Assembly (NCBI GenBank): GCA_947451115.1
Contig: CANFXV010000010.1
Coordinates: 1 to 64,000, forward strand
DNA: 64,000 nucleotides
Origin: Bacteroidota bacterium
GTDB lineage: Bacteria; Bacteroidota; Bacteroidia; Chitinophagales; Chitinophagaceae
Direction: 5' to 3'
A program made the position numbers and the translations under genes. Under the pieces are notes generated by a model, which saw only the letters and a program-made list of their open reading frames with translations, was not told the origin of the DNA and made no database searches. Below are positions 51,056 to 60,416 of the stretch, in pieces (the first letter of the stretch is position 1; each line of letters starts with the position of its first letter).

Positions 51056-52215
51056 GGAACTGGAAACAAATAGTAGGTAATATTTTATGGAGCATCGCTG
51101 CTGTCCTATTGGTATTGCTATTTATAATTTCCTGGAAAGCAAAGGAAGTAAAAACATGTGCCAGTGTAAATGTGGAATTGGTAGGCCAAAATACCGTGGC
51201 GCTTTTTATGGATGAAAAAGAAATTCTACAAATCATCAACGACAAAGGCATCAAAGCGGGCCTACCCGTTGAGTCGGTTAATTTAAATGAATTAGAAAAG
51301 AATTTACAAAGTATTAAATGGGTAAAGCATGCGGAAATGTTTTTGGACAACCAACAAGCATTGCAAATTAAAATTGAACAAAGAATTCCAATTGCCAGAA
51401 TATTCACTTCCTCAGGGAACTCTTTTTACATTGACAAAGAAGGGTGGAAGCTTCCGTTAAAACAGTTGACCGTACTACGTTTGCCTGTATTTACAGGTTT
51501 CCCTTCTGACCAAGAAAAACTGTCTATTCCTGACAGCCTGCTTCTTCAAGATATTCTACATTTTACCAAGGCCATTCAACAAGATTCTTTTTTTATGGCT
51601 CAAATTGCCCAAATCAATATAGCCTCCAATGGGGATTTTGAAATGGTGCCAAGTATTGGTGAGCATATGGTTTTAATAGGCGCAGTTGATCATATTGAAG
51701 ACAAATTAAATAGGTTATATAGTTTTTATAAACAAGTTTGGGTGCAAAGTGGTTTGAATGCTTATCAGGTATTGGACTGCAGATTTGACCATCAAATTGT
51801 AGCCTTGAAAAAAGGCATGCAACCCATTCAATTTTCTAGCAGCATTTTGACTCCGGACCCGCTAGATGATTTTGCAATTCCGGCCCTAGATACCGCTAAA
51901 AAAATAGATACCATAGGCCCTAAAAAAAGCTTGGCATTGCCAGCTACTAACCTAGCCAAAAAAGAGCCTTTAGCACCAGTAAAAAATACTACCTCAAAAC
52001 CAGCCAATCCAAGCCCGGCCAATGCGGGTAAATCGGCCATAAAATCAGCGCCAAAACCAACGTTAAAACCAACGCAAAAAGCAAAGCTCAAAACAAAGGC
52101 AAAAACAACGGTAAAAACAAACAATAAAACGAGCAATAAATCGTTAAATAATGAGAAGAAGTCCGCAAAGGCCCTAATGCCTAAAAAGACCGAAGCTAAA
52201 ACAACTAACAACTAA
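51052..52215 (+). CDS. ftsQ: Cell division protein FtsQ with long lysine-rich C-terminal tail
   Basis: A 387-residue bitopic protein. A TM helix at ~11-30 is followed by a POTRA-like domain (I-N-D-K-G-I-K-A-G-L-P) and the beta domain (K-W-V-K-H-A-E-M; R-I-P-I-A-R). Place between murC and ftsA fits FtsQ, the hub of the FtsQLB complex. The last ~109 residues (~279-387) are an unusual low-complexity tail: 26 lysines, no arginine, only 5 acidic residues, and many Ala/Pro/Thr/Asn. By topology it lies in the periplasm. The start is the ATG overlapping the murC stop (ATGA). Confidence 0.88.
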   Translation: MRNWKQIVGNILWSIAAVLLVLLFIISWKAKEVKTCASVNVELVGQNTVALFMDEKEILQIINDKGIKAGLPVESVNLNELEKNLQSIKWVKHAEMFLDNQQALQIKIEQRIPIARIFTSSGNSFYIDKEGWKLPLKQLTVLRLPVFTGFPSDQEKLSIPDSLLLQDILHFTKAIQQDSFFMAQIAQINIASNGDFEMVPSIGEHMVLIGAVDHIEDKLNRLYSFYKQVWVQSGLNAYQVLDCRFDHQIVALKKGMQPIQFSSSILTPDPLDDFAIPALDTAKKIDTIGPKKSLALPATNLAKKEPLAPVKNTTSKPANPSPANAGKSAIKSAPKPTLKPTQKAKLKTKAKTTVKTNNKTSNKSLNNEKKSAKALMPKKTEAKTTNN

Positions 52216-52225
52216 AAAAAACAAA

Positions 52226-53623
52226 ATGAGTCAGCACGATTCTCCAATCATTGTAGGTCTAGACATTGGGACTACTAAAATTGCGGCCATTGCAGGTAGA
52301 AAAAACGAGTTTGGCAAATTAGAAATCTTAGGGTTTGGCCGTGCCAACAGCAATGGAGTTCAACATGGTCAAGTGTTAAACATTGATCAAACCATCAAAG
52401 CCATTCAGCAAGCACTTCAAAACTGTCAATTGAGTAACCCCGATTTAGAGGTGAACGAAGTGTATGTGGGCATTGCAGGTCATCATATCAAAAGTTTGCA
52501 AACCAGGGGCGATCAAGTACGTCAAGATGCAGAGAATGAAATTCAAGCTTGGGAAATTGAGCAACTGATCAATAATCAAAGAAAAACATTTATTCCTGCA
52601 GGAGATCAAATCATTGATGTCATTCCACAAGAGTTTCATGTAGACAATAACCAAAACATCAAAGATCCAATTGGGGTGAATGGTGTAAAAGTGGGTGCTA
52701 ATTTTTTAATTCTTACTGGAGATAGAAACGCCATCAGAAACATCAATCGTTCTGTGGAAAGAAGTGGGTTGGTGACCAAGGACTTGGTTTTACAACCTTT
52801 GGCTTCTGCCAGTGCGGTTATGAGTGATATTGATTTGGAAGCAGGGGTAGCTATTTTAGATATTGGTGGTGGTACTTCCGACCTTGCTGTATTTTATGAA
52901 GGCATATTAAAACATACGGCGGTGATTCCTTTTGGTGGTGAGAACATTACCAATGACATTAGAATGGGCTTGGGTGTATTGAAAAGTCAGGCCGAAGCCA
53001 TGAAAGTACAATTTGGTAGCGCTTTAGCGGATGAAGCAAAAGCCAATGCTTATGTGACTATTCCGGGTTTAAAAGGTATGCCTGCCAAAGAAATAAGTGT
53101 AAAAAGTTTAGCTGGAATTATACAAGCTAGAATGAGTGAGATATTGGATTTTGTTACGTATCATTTAAAACAAGTGGGCATGGATAGCCGAATGTTAAAT
53201 GGGGGTATTATTTTAACAGGGGGTGGCTCTCAATTGAAGCACTTGATTCAATTAACAGAATACATTACTGGTTTAAATGCAAGAATTGGTTTGCCTAATG
53301 AACATTTAGCACCCAACCATATTGAGGAATTGAAAAAGCCAATGTATTCTACCTGCATTGGTTTAATCTTAAAAGGGTACAACGATTACGAGCAAAATTA
53401 TAAAGTGTTTGCAGAAACTTTCAAGAAGGTAGAAGTGCCTAAATCATTGACAGTTGCTGGCACAGGCAATGGCTTGAGCAGCGAGAAAGTGGAAGTAAAA
53501 GCACCAGTAGTCACTACTTTGACAGCAGAACAAATCGAAAAAAGAAAGAGTAAATTCTGGGATCGTTTCAAGAATAATTTGATTGAAATTTTCAGTGAGG
53601 AAGAAGACAAATTATTGCCTTAA
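52226..53623 (+). CDS. ftsA: Cell division protein FtsA
   Basis: A 465-residue actin-like ATPase that tethers FtsZ to the membrane and recruits the divisome. N-terminal phosphate-1 motif G-L-D-I-G-T-T-K-I-A, the 1C subdomain (V-Y-V-G-I-A-G-H-H-I-K-S), phosphate-2 L-D-I-G-G-G-T-S-D-L-A, and the adenosine motif I-I-L-T-G-G-G-S-Q-L. The C-terminal helix F-W-D-R-F-K-N-N-L-I-E-I-F is a plausible amphipathic membrane anchor. It starts 10 bp after ftsQ. A 112-bp G-poor gap leads to ftsZ. Confidence 0.95.
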   Translation: MSQHDSPIIVGLDIGTTKIAAIAGRKNEFGKLEILGFGRANSNGVQHGQVLNIDQTIKAIQQALQNCQLSNPDLEVNEVYVGIAGHHIKSLQTRGDQVRQDAENEIQAWEIEQLINNQRKTFIPAGDQIIDVIPQEFHVDNNQNIKDPIGVNGVKVGANFLILTGDRNAIRNINRSVERSGLVTKDLVLQPLASASAVMSDIDLEAGVAILDIGGGTSDLAVFYEGILKHTAVIPFGGENITNDIRMGLGVLKSQAEAMKVQFGSALADEAKANAYVTIPGLKGMPAKEISVKSLAGIIQARMSEILDFVTYHLKQVGMDSRMLNGGIILTGGGSQLKHLIQLTEYITGLNARIGLPNEHLAPNHIEELKKPMYSTCIGLILKGYNDYEQNYKVFAETFKKVEVPKSLTVAGTGNGLSSEKVEVKAPVVTTLTAEQIEKRKSKFWDRFKNNLIEIFSEEEDKLLP

Positions 53624-53735
53624 TATTTACCCACATGCTGGTTATAAAAAACAAAAAGTATACACTAGATAAGCGGTAATTTCTACATAACTAACTAAGA
53701 ACTAACATCTAACTAACCCATCTAAAAACAAAAAA

Positions 53736-55814
53736 ATGATTCAATTTGACTTGCCAAAGCAAAAATCATCCATCATCAAGGTCCTAGGCGTAGGCGGTGG
53801 CGGCAGTAATGCTGTAAACTTTATGTTCAATCAAGACATCGAAGGCGTTGACTTTATTATATGTAATACAGATTCTAAAGCCATTGAACAAAGCACGGTG
53901 CCCAATAAGATTCAATTAGGACCACATTTGACACAAGGTTTAGGGGCGGGTGCCGATCCTTCTGTGGGAAAATTAGCGACAGAAGAATCTTTAGATGAAA
54001 TCAGAAAAATTTTAGAAGTGAATACCCGCATGGCCTTTATCACCGTGGGTATGGGTGGCGGAACAGGAACTGGTGGTGCACCCATCATTGCAAAAATTTG
54101 TAAAGATTTAGGCATTTTAACTGTAGGTATAGTAACTACTCCTTTTGGTTTTGAAGGACCACGCAGACAAGCACAGGCCGAAGAAGGAATCAAGCAATTA
54201 AAGCCATTAGTAGATACATTACTTGTTATATCAAACGATAAATTACGTGTTCAATACGGTAATTTAAAAATGAAAGAGGCTTTCACTAAGGCCGATAACG
54301 TTTTAGCTACTGCAGCAAAATGTATCACCGATGTTATTAATAGCCGTGGACATATCATTGTAGATTTTGCGGATGTATGTACCGTAATGAAAAATGGCGG
54401 TGTCGCTATCTTAGGTAAAGCGGAAGTAGAAGGAGAAAACAGAGCACAAAGAGCCATTGAAGAAGCCTTGAATTCACCTTTATTAAATGACAATGACATT
54501 AAAGGCGCAAAATGGATCTTATTAAATATCAATAGTGCAGAAGGGGATCATGAATGTACCATGGATGAATTAGAAACCATCAATAATTTCTTACGTGAAC
54601 GCACAGGGGAGCATTCAGATGTCATAATGGGTATGGGTTACGATCCAACATTAGGTCAAAAAATAGGTATTACTTTGATTGCCACTGGATTTGAAGGCAA
54701 AGACCCTTTCCAAAAAGAAACACCAAAAAAAGTGGAGGCTCCTATTGAGGAAAAAATTGTGATGACATTGGTTTCAGAGGATGTGCTGAATGATGCAAGC
54801 AATAAAATAACTGCAGCTACCGAAGAGGTAGTAGAGAAAATAGAAGCCCAAGAAATGAGTGACAGTTATTTTACTTTAGGCGATGCCCCTGAAATGCATA
54901 TGGCGGAAGAATCTTTGGAGGCTGAAGAAAATTTTGAGTTGGATGAAATAAGCGAAAAAGAATACGAAGCAGAAATAGATGCTGAAATAAGTATTGCTGC
55001 TAATAGTATGATGGAAGAAATGATTATTCATGAAGTTCCAGTAGTAGCCTTGGTAGAAGAAACCATCGAAGAAGAAGTCATGGTTGAACTTGCTGAACCA
55101 ACTTCTGAAGTTGTTTTATTTGAATTGGCCCCAGAGGAAATTTCAAATCCAAGCGATTTTATATTAAACAAGCCAACCAATATCTACGCTACTGAAGAAG
55201 AAGTTGAAGAAGCGCTAGAAGAGGAAGTTATATTTGAAGAAGCGCCCATGGAGGAGTTTGAGGTAGCATTGGAGGAAGAAGAAATGGTGGAAGAAGAGGA
55301 AATGGAATTAAGTTTTGCAAACATCACTCCAACAGAAGTAGAAGCACCAGCAGCAATAGTGATGGAAGAAATATCGCCAGTAGTAGAAATGGTGGAAGAA
55401 CAAGAAATGGAAGAACCTGCAGCACCAGTAGTAGAATACCAAAGTTCATTCAGCTTACAAGAAGAGCCTACCATGCAATTGGTGATGAGAGAGGAGAGCA
55501 ATGCTCAACCTACAAGACCCGTGCACCCATCTTCTTTAGAAATGCCCATGGATAATGCCGAGGAGCAAAGAAGAAAAGTAGCTGAGCGTATTCAAAAGTT
55601 AAGAAACTTATCTTTCAATATTAACAATGGCCCTGATCCTAATACCGAGTTTGATGCAGTGCCTGCCTATGTTAGAAGAAATTTGGATTTATTTGGCAAT
55701 ACCATGGCTTCTGTAGAAAACTATTACAGTAAGTACACCGTAGAAAAAGATGAGAACAATCAAACGCAAATCTCTACCATCAATACCTTTTTAGACGGCA
55801 AAAAACCAGATTAA
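53736..55814 (+). CDS. ftsZ: Cell division protein FtsZ with very long acidic linker
   Basis: A 692-residue tubulin homologue forming the Z ring; typical FtsZ has about 350-500. The GTPase core (1-322) has G-G-G-G-S-N near 20 and the tubulin signature G-G-G-T-G-T-G-G-A-P (108-116). The T7 loop reads I-I-V-D-F-A-D (207-213), keeping Asp210 and Asp213 but with Ile208 where N-x-D-x-x-D has Asn. A glutamate-rich linker (~330-600) separates it from a C-terminal region with V-P-A-Y-V-R-R-N (642-649) resembling the conserved tail that binds FtsA; ~43 more residues follow. Last gene of dcw, before a strong terminator. Confidence 0.95.
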   Translation: MIQFDLPKQKSSIIKVLGVGGGGSNAVNFMFNQDIEGVDFIICNTDSKAIEQSTVPNKIQLGPHLTQGLGAGADPSVGKLATEESLDEIRKILEVNTRMAFITVGMGGGTGTGGAPIIAKICKDLGILTVGIVTTPFGFEGPRRQAQAEEGIKQLKPLVDTLLVISNDKLRVQYGNLKMKEAFTKADNVLATAAKCITDVINSRGHIIVDFADVCTVMKNGGVAILGKAEVEGENRAQRAIEEALNSPLLNDNDIKGAKWILLNINSAEGDHECTMDELETINNFLRERTGEHSDVIMGMGYDPTLGQKIGITLIATGFEGKDPFQKETPKKVEAPIEEKIVMTLVSEDVLNDASNKITAATEEVVEKIEAQEMSDSYFTLGDAPEMHMAEESLEAEENFELDEISEKEYEAEIDAEISIAANSMMEEMIIHEVPVVALVEETIEEEVMVELAEPTSEVVLFELAPEEISNPSDFILNKPTNIYATEEEVEEALEEEVIFEEAPMEEFEVALEEEEMVEEEEMELSFANITPTEVEAPAAIVMEEISPVVEMVEEQEMEEPAAPVVEYQSSFSLQEEPTMQLVMREESNAQPTRPVHPSSLEMPMDNAEEQRRKVAERIQKLRNLSFNINNGPDPNTEFDAVPAYVRRNLDLFGNTMASVENYYSKYTVEKDENNQTQISTINTFLDGKKPD

Positions 55815-55849
55815 ACTAGTTTTTTTTATGTTCAGTTGATTTTAGTTGT

Positions 55850-55878
55850 AACCCCGCCCCATAAAGGCGGGGTTTTTT
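55850..55878 (+). terminator. Rho-independent terminator of the dcw cluster
   Basis: AACCCCGCC (55850-55858) and GGCGGGGTT (55866-55874) form a perfect 9-bp stem with a 7-nt loop, followed by a T-run. It lies 36 bp after the ftsZ stop. Confidence 0.9.
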
Positions 55879-55908
55879 GTACAAAATAAAAAACACTAGT
55901 TTTACACC

Positions 55909-56829
55909 ATGCAAACTGTATTAATTACTGGCGGTACTGGAATGATTGGCAAAGCCTTAACTACTTTATTTTTAGAGAAGGGGTATAAGGTGATTGTGTT
56001 AACTCGAAAAGTAAAAAAAACACATCGATTGAATTTAAATTTTGCAAAATGGGATGTTGATAAAGGAGAGATAGACCTAGATGCAGTAAAAGCAGCGGAT
56101 ACTATAGTGCATTTAGCAGGAGAGGGGGTGGCCGATAAAAGATGGACGATAAAAAGAAAGCAAGCCATTGTGGATAGTAGGGTGAACTCGGGTAATTTAT
56201 TGGTGAAGGCCTTAAGCGAAAACAAACATCAAGTAAAAACATTCATAGCTGCATCTGCCATTGGCTGGTATGGTCCGGATACAGACAAAAGTTTAGCCCA
56301 TGGGTTTGTAGAGACCGACCCTGCAGATAATTCTTATTTAGGTAATACTTGTCAGTTATGGGAGCAAAGCACAGCTGCTATTGGCAGCATGGGTATTCGT
56401 TTGGTGTGCTTAAGAATTGGTATTGTATTTAATAATAAAGGAGGTGCTTTGGCTGAATTTTTAAAACCAGCCAAATTTGGCTTGGCCACCATTTTAGGCA
56501 ATGGCAAACAAATCGTGAGTTGGATACACCATAAAGATTTATGTAGAATGATTCAATTTGCTATTGAAAATACAGCTATACAAGGTACTTACAATGCAGT
56601 AGCACCAGAGCCAGTGAGCAATAAAAAATTAGTATTGACCATTGCTAAAAATAAATACCCTATTTATTTTCCTTCTTTTGTTCCTGCCTTTTTACTTAAA
56701 ATAATTTTGGGAGAAATGAGCATAGAAGTATTGAAAAGCGCCAATGTGAGTGCGCAAAAAATACAGGACGCAGGTTTTACATTTGATTATCCAACAGTAG
56801 AAGAAGCAATAGTTAACTTAATGAAATAA
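55909..56829 (+). CDS. TIGR01777 family NAD(P)-dependent epimerase
   Basis: A 306-residue extended short-chain dehydrogenase. N-terminal T-G-G-T-G-M-I-G-K-A-L dinucleotide motif; V-H-L-A-G-E-G-V-A-D-K-R-W is the TIGR01777 hallmark; then A-S-A-I-G-W-Y-G and the H-H-K-D-L-C segment, and a C-terminal DUF1731-like part (P-A-F-L-L-K-I-I-L-G-E-M). The family includes E. coli YfcH; activity is not established. It stands alone behind the dcw terminator and converges on the fadN-like gene with only 14 bp between stops. Confidence 0.88.
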   Translation: MQTVLITGGTGMIGKALTTLFLEKGYKVIVLTRKVKKTHRLNLNFAKWDVDKGEIDLDAVKAADTIVHLAGEGVADKRWTIKRKQAIVDSRVNSGNLLVKALSENKHQVKTFIAASAIGWYGPDTDKSLAHGFVETDPADNSYLGNTCQLWEQSTAAIGSMGIRLVCLRIGIVFNNKGGALAEFLKPAKFGLATILGNGKQIVSWIHHKDLCRMIQFAIENTAIQGTYNAVAPEPVSNKKLVLTIAKNKYPIYFPSFVPAFLLKIILGEMSIEVLKSANVSAQKIQDAGFTFDYPTVEEAIVNLMK

Positions 56830-56843
56830 GTGCGCTAGAAAAA

Positions 56844-59234
56844 CTAGTTTCTTATGGGCCTTCCTGCAGTGATGACCGATTGTATTCTTTCCAAAGTTTT
56901 TTTCTCTCCACATAAACTTAAAAAGGCTTCTCGTTCTAAATCCAATAAGTATTGTTCATTCACTAAACTTGGTTCACTTAAATCTCCACCGCACATTACA
57001 AAGGCTAATTTTTTTGCCACCAACACATCGTGGTCAGTCGCATAACCGCCTTTCCACATTCCATTGATACCAGCGTAGAGTGCCCCTAGGCCTGCTTTTC
57101 CGAGCACCTTAATATCCTTTCTTTGTTGAGCTTGAGTATAGCCAGCTTTATGTAATTGAAGTACTTTTTCTTTTGCATTGGCAATGCGACGAGATTGATT
57201 CAATACAACTTCATCCTGTCCTTTTCTAAAAATACCCATGTCCATGGCTTCCTGCGCAGAGGTGGCTACTTTTGCAGTAGCAATTTGCATAAATCTTCTA
57301 TTGAGTGTAATGGTTTCTGGTTCATCGGCATGCATTTCATCAGATGCGCGCAACACTAATTCCTTGGTACCACCGCCACCAGGAATCACTCCAATGCCTA
57401 ATTCTACTAGTCCAATATAGGTTTCCGCAGCCGCGGCAATACTGTCGGCATGTAAATTCATTTCACATCCACCACCCAAGGTTAAACCATGGGGCGCAAC
57501 CACTACTGGTACCGATGAATACCTTACGCGCATCATGGAATTTTGAAAAGTACGAATGGCCATGTCTAATTCTTCATAGTCTTGTTCAATGGCCAACATA
57601 AAGATCATGCCCACATTAGCGCCAGCACTAAATAAATTACCCTCATTAGCAATGACTAAGCCGTTGAATTTTTCTTCGGCAAGGGCAATAGATTTATTCA
57701 ATCCTTCTAATACTTCGCCTCCAATGCTATTCATTTTTGTGTTCCAACTAAATCCTGCTACGCCATCGCCCATATCTACCAAGCGACTGCCTGCATTTTT
57801 CCAAATGGTTTTTTCTTGGTAATCGGATAAAATAATAAAAGATTCCGCACCTGGTATTAACTTATAATTTTCAGTGGCTACATCATAATAATATCTTTTT
57901 CCATCCTGTATTTTGTAAAAGCTACAACCCTTTGCTACCATGGTTTCTACCCAAGGGGCGACCAATCCACCTGCGGCTTTAATATTTTTAATAACTTCCC
58001 CAACCCCTAAAGTATCCCAGGTTTCAAAAGCACCAATCTCCCAACCAAAACCTGCTTTTAGCGCATCATCCAATCGGTACAATTCATCACTAATTTCTGG
58101 AATACGGTTACTTACATAGGCAAATAGAGCATGATGAAATTCGCGAACAAATGTTTGGCCTTTATCAATTGCTTTGGCACCCTCTGCCACCGTATATAAA
58201 TTTTTCAAACGTGCTGGCAAAGATTCGATGGCTTTGGCGGCACCAATAGATGCCATTTTAGTTTTTACGCGTGGCTCGTAGTCAAATGTTTTTAAGTTAA
58301 GCGTTAAAATTTCTTTGGAGTTAGCGGTTTTTATTTTCTTAAAAAAACCCTGTCCTGTTTTATCGCCCAACCAATTTTGCGCCACCATTTTTTCCAACCA
58401 AGCAGGTAAGGTAAAAATATTTTTTGCTTCGTCAATAGGACAATTCGCCGCCACCCCTGCTGCCACTTTTACTAAAGTATCAATCCCTACTACATCGGCT
58501 GTTCTAAAAGTTGCCGATTTTGGACGACCCATTAAAGGGCCTGTCAATGCTTCAATTTCATCAATACTTAATTCCAATTTTTCCATGATATGCAATACGC
58601 TCATCATGCTGAAAACCCCAACCCTGTTGGCGATAAAGGCTGGTGTATCTTTACAAAGTACTGTAGTTTTACCTAAAAACACATCTCCATAATGCATATG
58701 AAAATTAATTACCGCCGGATCTGTTTTTGCAGTAGGGATAATTTCTAATAAACGTAAATAACGGGGTGGATTAAAAAAGTGGGTTCCACAAAAATGTTTT
58801 TGAAAATCTTCGCTGCGCCCTTCGGCCATTAAGTGAATAGGGATACCAGAAGTATTAGAACTAATTAAAGTGCCTGGCTTTCTATATTTTTCTACCTCGT
58901 CGTAAATTATTTTTTTAATGTCCAATCTTTCCACCACAACTTCAATGATCCAATCAGCGTTCGCGATTTTGGCAATATCGTCTTTAAAATTACCTGTACT
59001 TATGTTTTGCGCAAACTTGGCTAAGTACAATGGAGATGGATTAGATTTAATCGCAGCCTGCAAAGAATCATTTACTAGTTTGTTTCTCTCTTTTGCAATT
59101 GAACTTGCTTCTGATCCTGGGCTGAGCATGTCCAAAAGCAATACTTCTACACCCACACCAGCAAAGTGACAAGCTATTCTAGAGCCCATTACGCCACTGC
59201 CTAAAACCACTACTTTTTTGATTGAACGTTGCAT
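56844..59234 (-). CDS. 3-hydroxyacyl-CoA dehydrogenase / enoyl-CoA hydratase (FadN-like)
   Basis: A 796-residue two-function beta-oxidation protein. The N-terminal dehydrogenase has V-V-L-G-S-G-V-M-G-S-R-I-A near 8 and the C-terminal 3HCDH domain; G-T-H-F-F-N-P and G-Q-G-F-F-K follow. The crotonase domain is at ~490-640 with S-A-G-A-N-V-G and T-L-G-G-G-C-E-M. Order (dehydrogenase first) matches FadN rather than FadB. It oxidises and hydrates acyl-CoA chains in the cytoplasm. The thiolase and acyl-CoA dehydrogenase partners are not adjacent. Confidence 0.9.
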   Translation of the reverse strand: MQRSIKKVVVLGSGVMGSRIACHFAGVGVEVLLLDMLSPGSEASSIAKERNKLVNDSLQAAIKSNPSPLYLAKFAQNISTGNFKDDIAKIANADWIIEVVVERLDIKKIIYDEVEKYRKPGTLISSNTSGIPIHLMAEGRSEDFQKHFCGTHFFNPPRYLRLLEIIPTAKTDPAVINFHMHYGDVFLGKTTVLCKDTPAFIANRVGVFSMMSVLHIMEKLELSIDEIEALTGPLMGRPKSATFRTADVVGIDTLVKVAAGVAANCPIDEAKNIFTLPAWLEKMVAQNWLGDKTGQGFFKKIKTANSKEILTLNLKTFDYEPRVKTKMASIGAAKAIESLPARLKNLYTVAEGAKAIDKGQTFVREFHHALFAYVSNRIPEISDELYRLDDALKAGFGWEIGAFETWDTLGVGEVIKNIKAAGGLVAPWVETMVAKGCSFYKIQDGKRYYYDVATENYKLIPGAESFIILSDYQEKTIWKNAGSRLVDMGDGVAGFSWNTKMNSIGGEVLEGLNKSIALAEEKFNGLVIANEGNLFSAGANVGMIFMLAIEQDYEELDMAIRTFQNSMMRVRYSSVPVVVAPHGLTLGGGCEMNLHADSIAAAAETYIGLVELGIGVIPGGGGTKELVLRASDEMHADEPETITLNRRFMQIATAKVATSAQEAMDMGIFRKGQDEVVLNQSRRIANAKEKVLQLHKAGYTQAQQRKDIKVLGKAGLGALYAGINGMWKGGYATDHDVLVAKKLAFVMCGGDLSEPSLVNEQYLLDLEREAFLSLCGEKKTLERIQSVITAGRPIRN

Positions 59235-59372
59235 TTTAATCGCGTTTTTGTAAAATTAGTTAGTTATGCAACTATTTTCAAAAAAACTTTAGTTTTTCCG
59301 CTATTTTTTTTGCCACTGGTTGTGCCATTTGACCTTTTAACAAAAGCAGCTTGAGGGTATTGGGCTTTGAAC

Positions 59373-59380
59373 TACATTTG
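59373..59380 (+). promoter_or_regulatory. -7 promoter element (TACATTTG) of gatC
   Basis: TACATTTG matches TAnnTTTG and ends 4 nt before the gatC ATG at 59385, implying a leaderless mRNA. Confidence 0.6.
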
Positions 59381-59384
59381 TACC

Positions 59385-59675
59385 ATGCAAGTAGATAATA
59401 AGTTAGTTGGCCATTTGGCACATTTATCCAAACTAAATGTGGCCCCCGAAAAAATGGACAAACTGGTCGCAGACATGCAGGATTTGGTGGGTTTTGTGGA
59501 AAAGCTAAATGAATTAGATACCACAGGAACCGAACCTTTGAAGCATATGGGCGATGCTTATAATGTATTGCGTAAGGACGAAGTAAATGGATCTATATCA
59601 AGAGAAGAAGCTTTAAAAAATGCGCCTGATGCTGATGGAACATTTTTCAAAGTGCCTAAAGTAATTCGTAAATAA
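59385..59675 (+). CDS. gatC: Asp-tRNA(Asn)/Glu-tRNA(Gln) amidotransferase subunit C
   Basis: A 96-residue GatC subunit, which stabilises GatA in the GatCAB complex converting Glu-tRNA-Gln and Asp-tRNA-Asn. Features: L-V-G-H-L-A-H-L-S-K-L near the start, the repeated L-x-D-x-x-D-L pattern and E-P-L-K-H near 60, then L-R-K-D-E-V. Length is typical. The start at 59385 is set by the promoter element right before it. gatA and gatB are elsewhere; an ABC ATPase gene follows after 6 bp. Confidence 0.92.
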   Translation: MQVDNKLVGHLAHLSKLNVAPEKMDKLVADMQDLVGFVEKLNELDTTGTEPLKHMGDAYNVLRKDEVNGSISREEALKNAPDADGTFFKVPKVIRK

Positions 59676-59681
59676 ATACAC

Positions 59682-60383
59682 ATGTCATCTGTCATTCAAT
59701 TAAGAGATCTTCAGAAAAGCTATTTTATGGCAGGCCAAGCCATTCCAGTATTAAAGGGTATCAACTTGGACATCAATAGAAATGAGTATGTCGCCTTGAT
59801 GGGGCCTTCTGGTAGTGGTAAAAGTACCCTGATGAATATTTTGGGCTGTTTAGATTCGCCTACCAATGGTATGTATAATTTGAATGGGCATGATGTAAGT
59901 AAAATGACCGATGATGAATTAGCGGGTATTAGAAATGTGGAAATCGGTTTCGTATTCCAACAATTTAATTTATTGCCTCGTTTATCTGCTGCAGAAAACG
60001 TAGCACTGCCTTTAGTATATGCGGGTATATCAAAAAAAGACAGATTGGAAAGAGCCATGGTGGCTTTGGAAAAAGTGGGCTTGGCAGAGAGAAGTCATCA
60101 TAAATCCAATGAATTAAGTGGAGGTCAAATTCAACGTGTGGCCATTGCGCGCGCCTTGGTTAATAACCCCTCTATTTTATTAGCAGATGAACCAACAGGT
60201 AACTTGGATTCTAAAACTTCAGTGGAAGTAATGGATCTTTTTGGTAAAATACATTCTTCAGGTAACACCGTTATCTTAGTCACCCACGAGGAAGATATTG
60301 CGCATTATGCCCATAGAGTCGTACGTTTAAGAGACGGAAATATTGAAACCGATACGCTCAATAAGAATGTTTCTCATTTCTAG
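59682..60383 (+). CDS. ABC transporter ATP-binding protein (MacB/LolD type)
   Basis: A 233-residue ABC ATPase: Walker [10 protein letters not shown] (42-50), Q-loop V-F-Q-Q-F-N-L-L-P, signature L-S-G-G-Q-I-Q-R, Walker [13 protein letters not shown] and the H-loop T-H-E. The E-P-T-G-N-L-D segment and its size place it in the MacB/LolD/FtsE group acting with mechanotransmission-type permeases. No permease gene adjoins. It is 6 bp after gatC and probably cotranscribed. Role not determinable. Confidence 0.88.
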   Translation: MSSVIQLRDLQKSYFMAGQAIPVLKGINLDINRNEYVALMGPSGSGKSTLMNILGCLDSPTNGMYNLNGHDVSKMTDDELAGIRNVEIGFVFQQFNLLPRLSAAENVALPLVYAGISKKDRLERAMVALEKVGLAERSHHKSNELSGGQIQRVAIARALVNNPSILLADEPTGNLDSKTSVEVMDLFGKIHSSGNTVILVTHEEDIAHYAHRVVRLRDGNIETDTLNKNVSHF

Positions 60384-60408
60384 GGAAGCTAATTGAACTT
60401 TATTTTAT

Positions 60409-60416
60409 TAGTTTTG
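60409..60416 (+). promoter_or_regulatory. -7 promoter element (TAGTTTTG) of the adenosyltransferase gene
   Basis: TAGTTTTG matches TAnnTTTG, 60 nt before the ATG at 60477. The intervening leader has ACCCCAG/CTGGGT arms that could pair. This is too short for a cobalamin riboswitch. Confidence 0.4.

Noticed and set aside
51828-52211. 127-codon antisense frame over the ftsQ tail, hydrophobic
   Set aside because: Reverse complement of Lys codons gives Phe/Leu-rich frames; no start context or homology.
54750-55500. Repetitive DNA in ftsZ and its antisense Ser-rich frame (55184-55501)
   Set aside because: The pattern follows from GAA/GAG-rich codons of the acidic linker; the antisense frame is its mirror image, not a gene.
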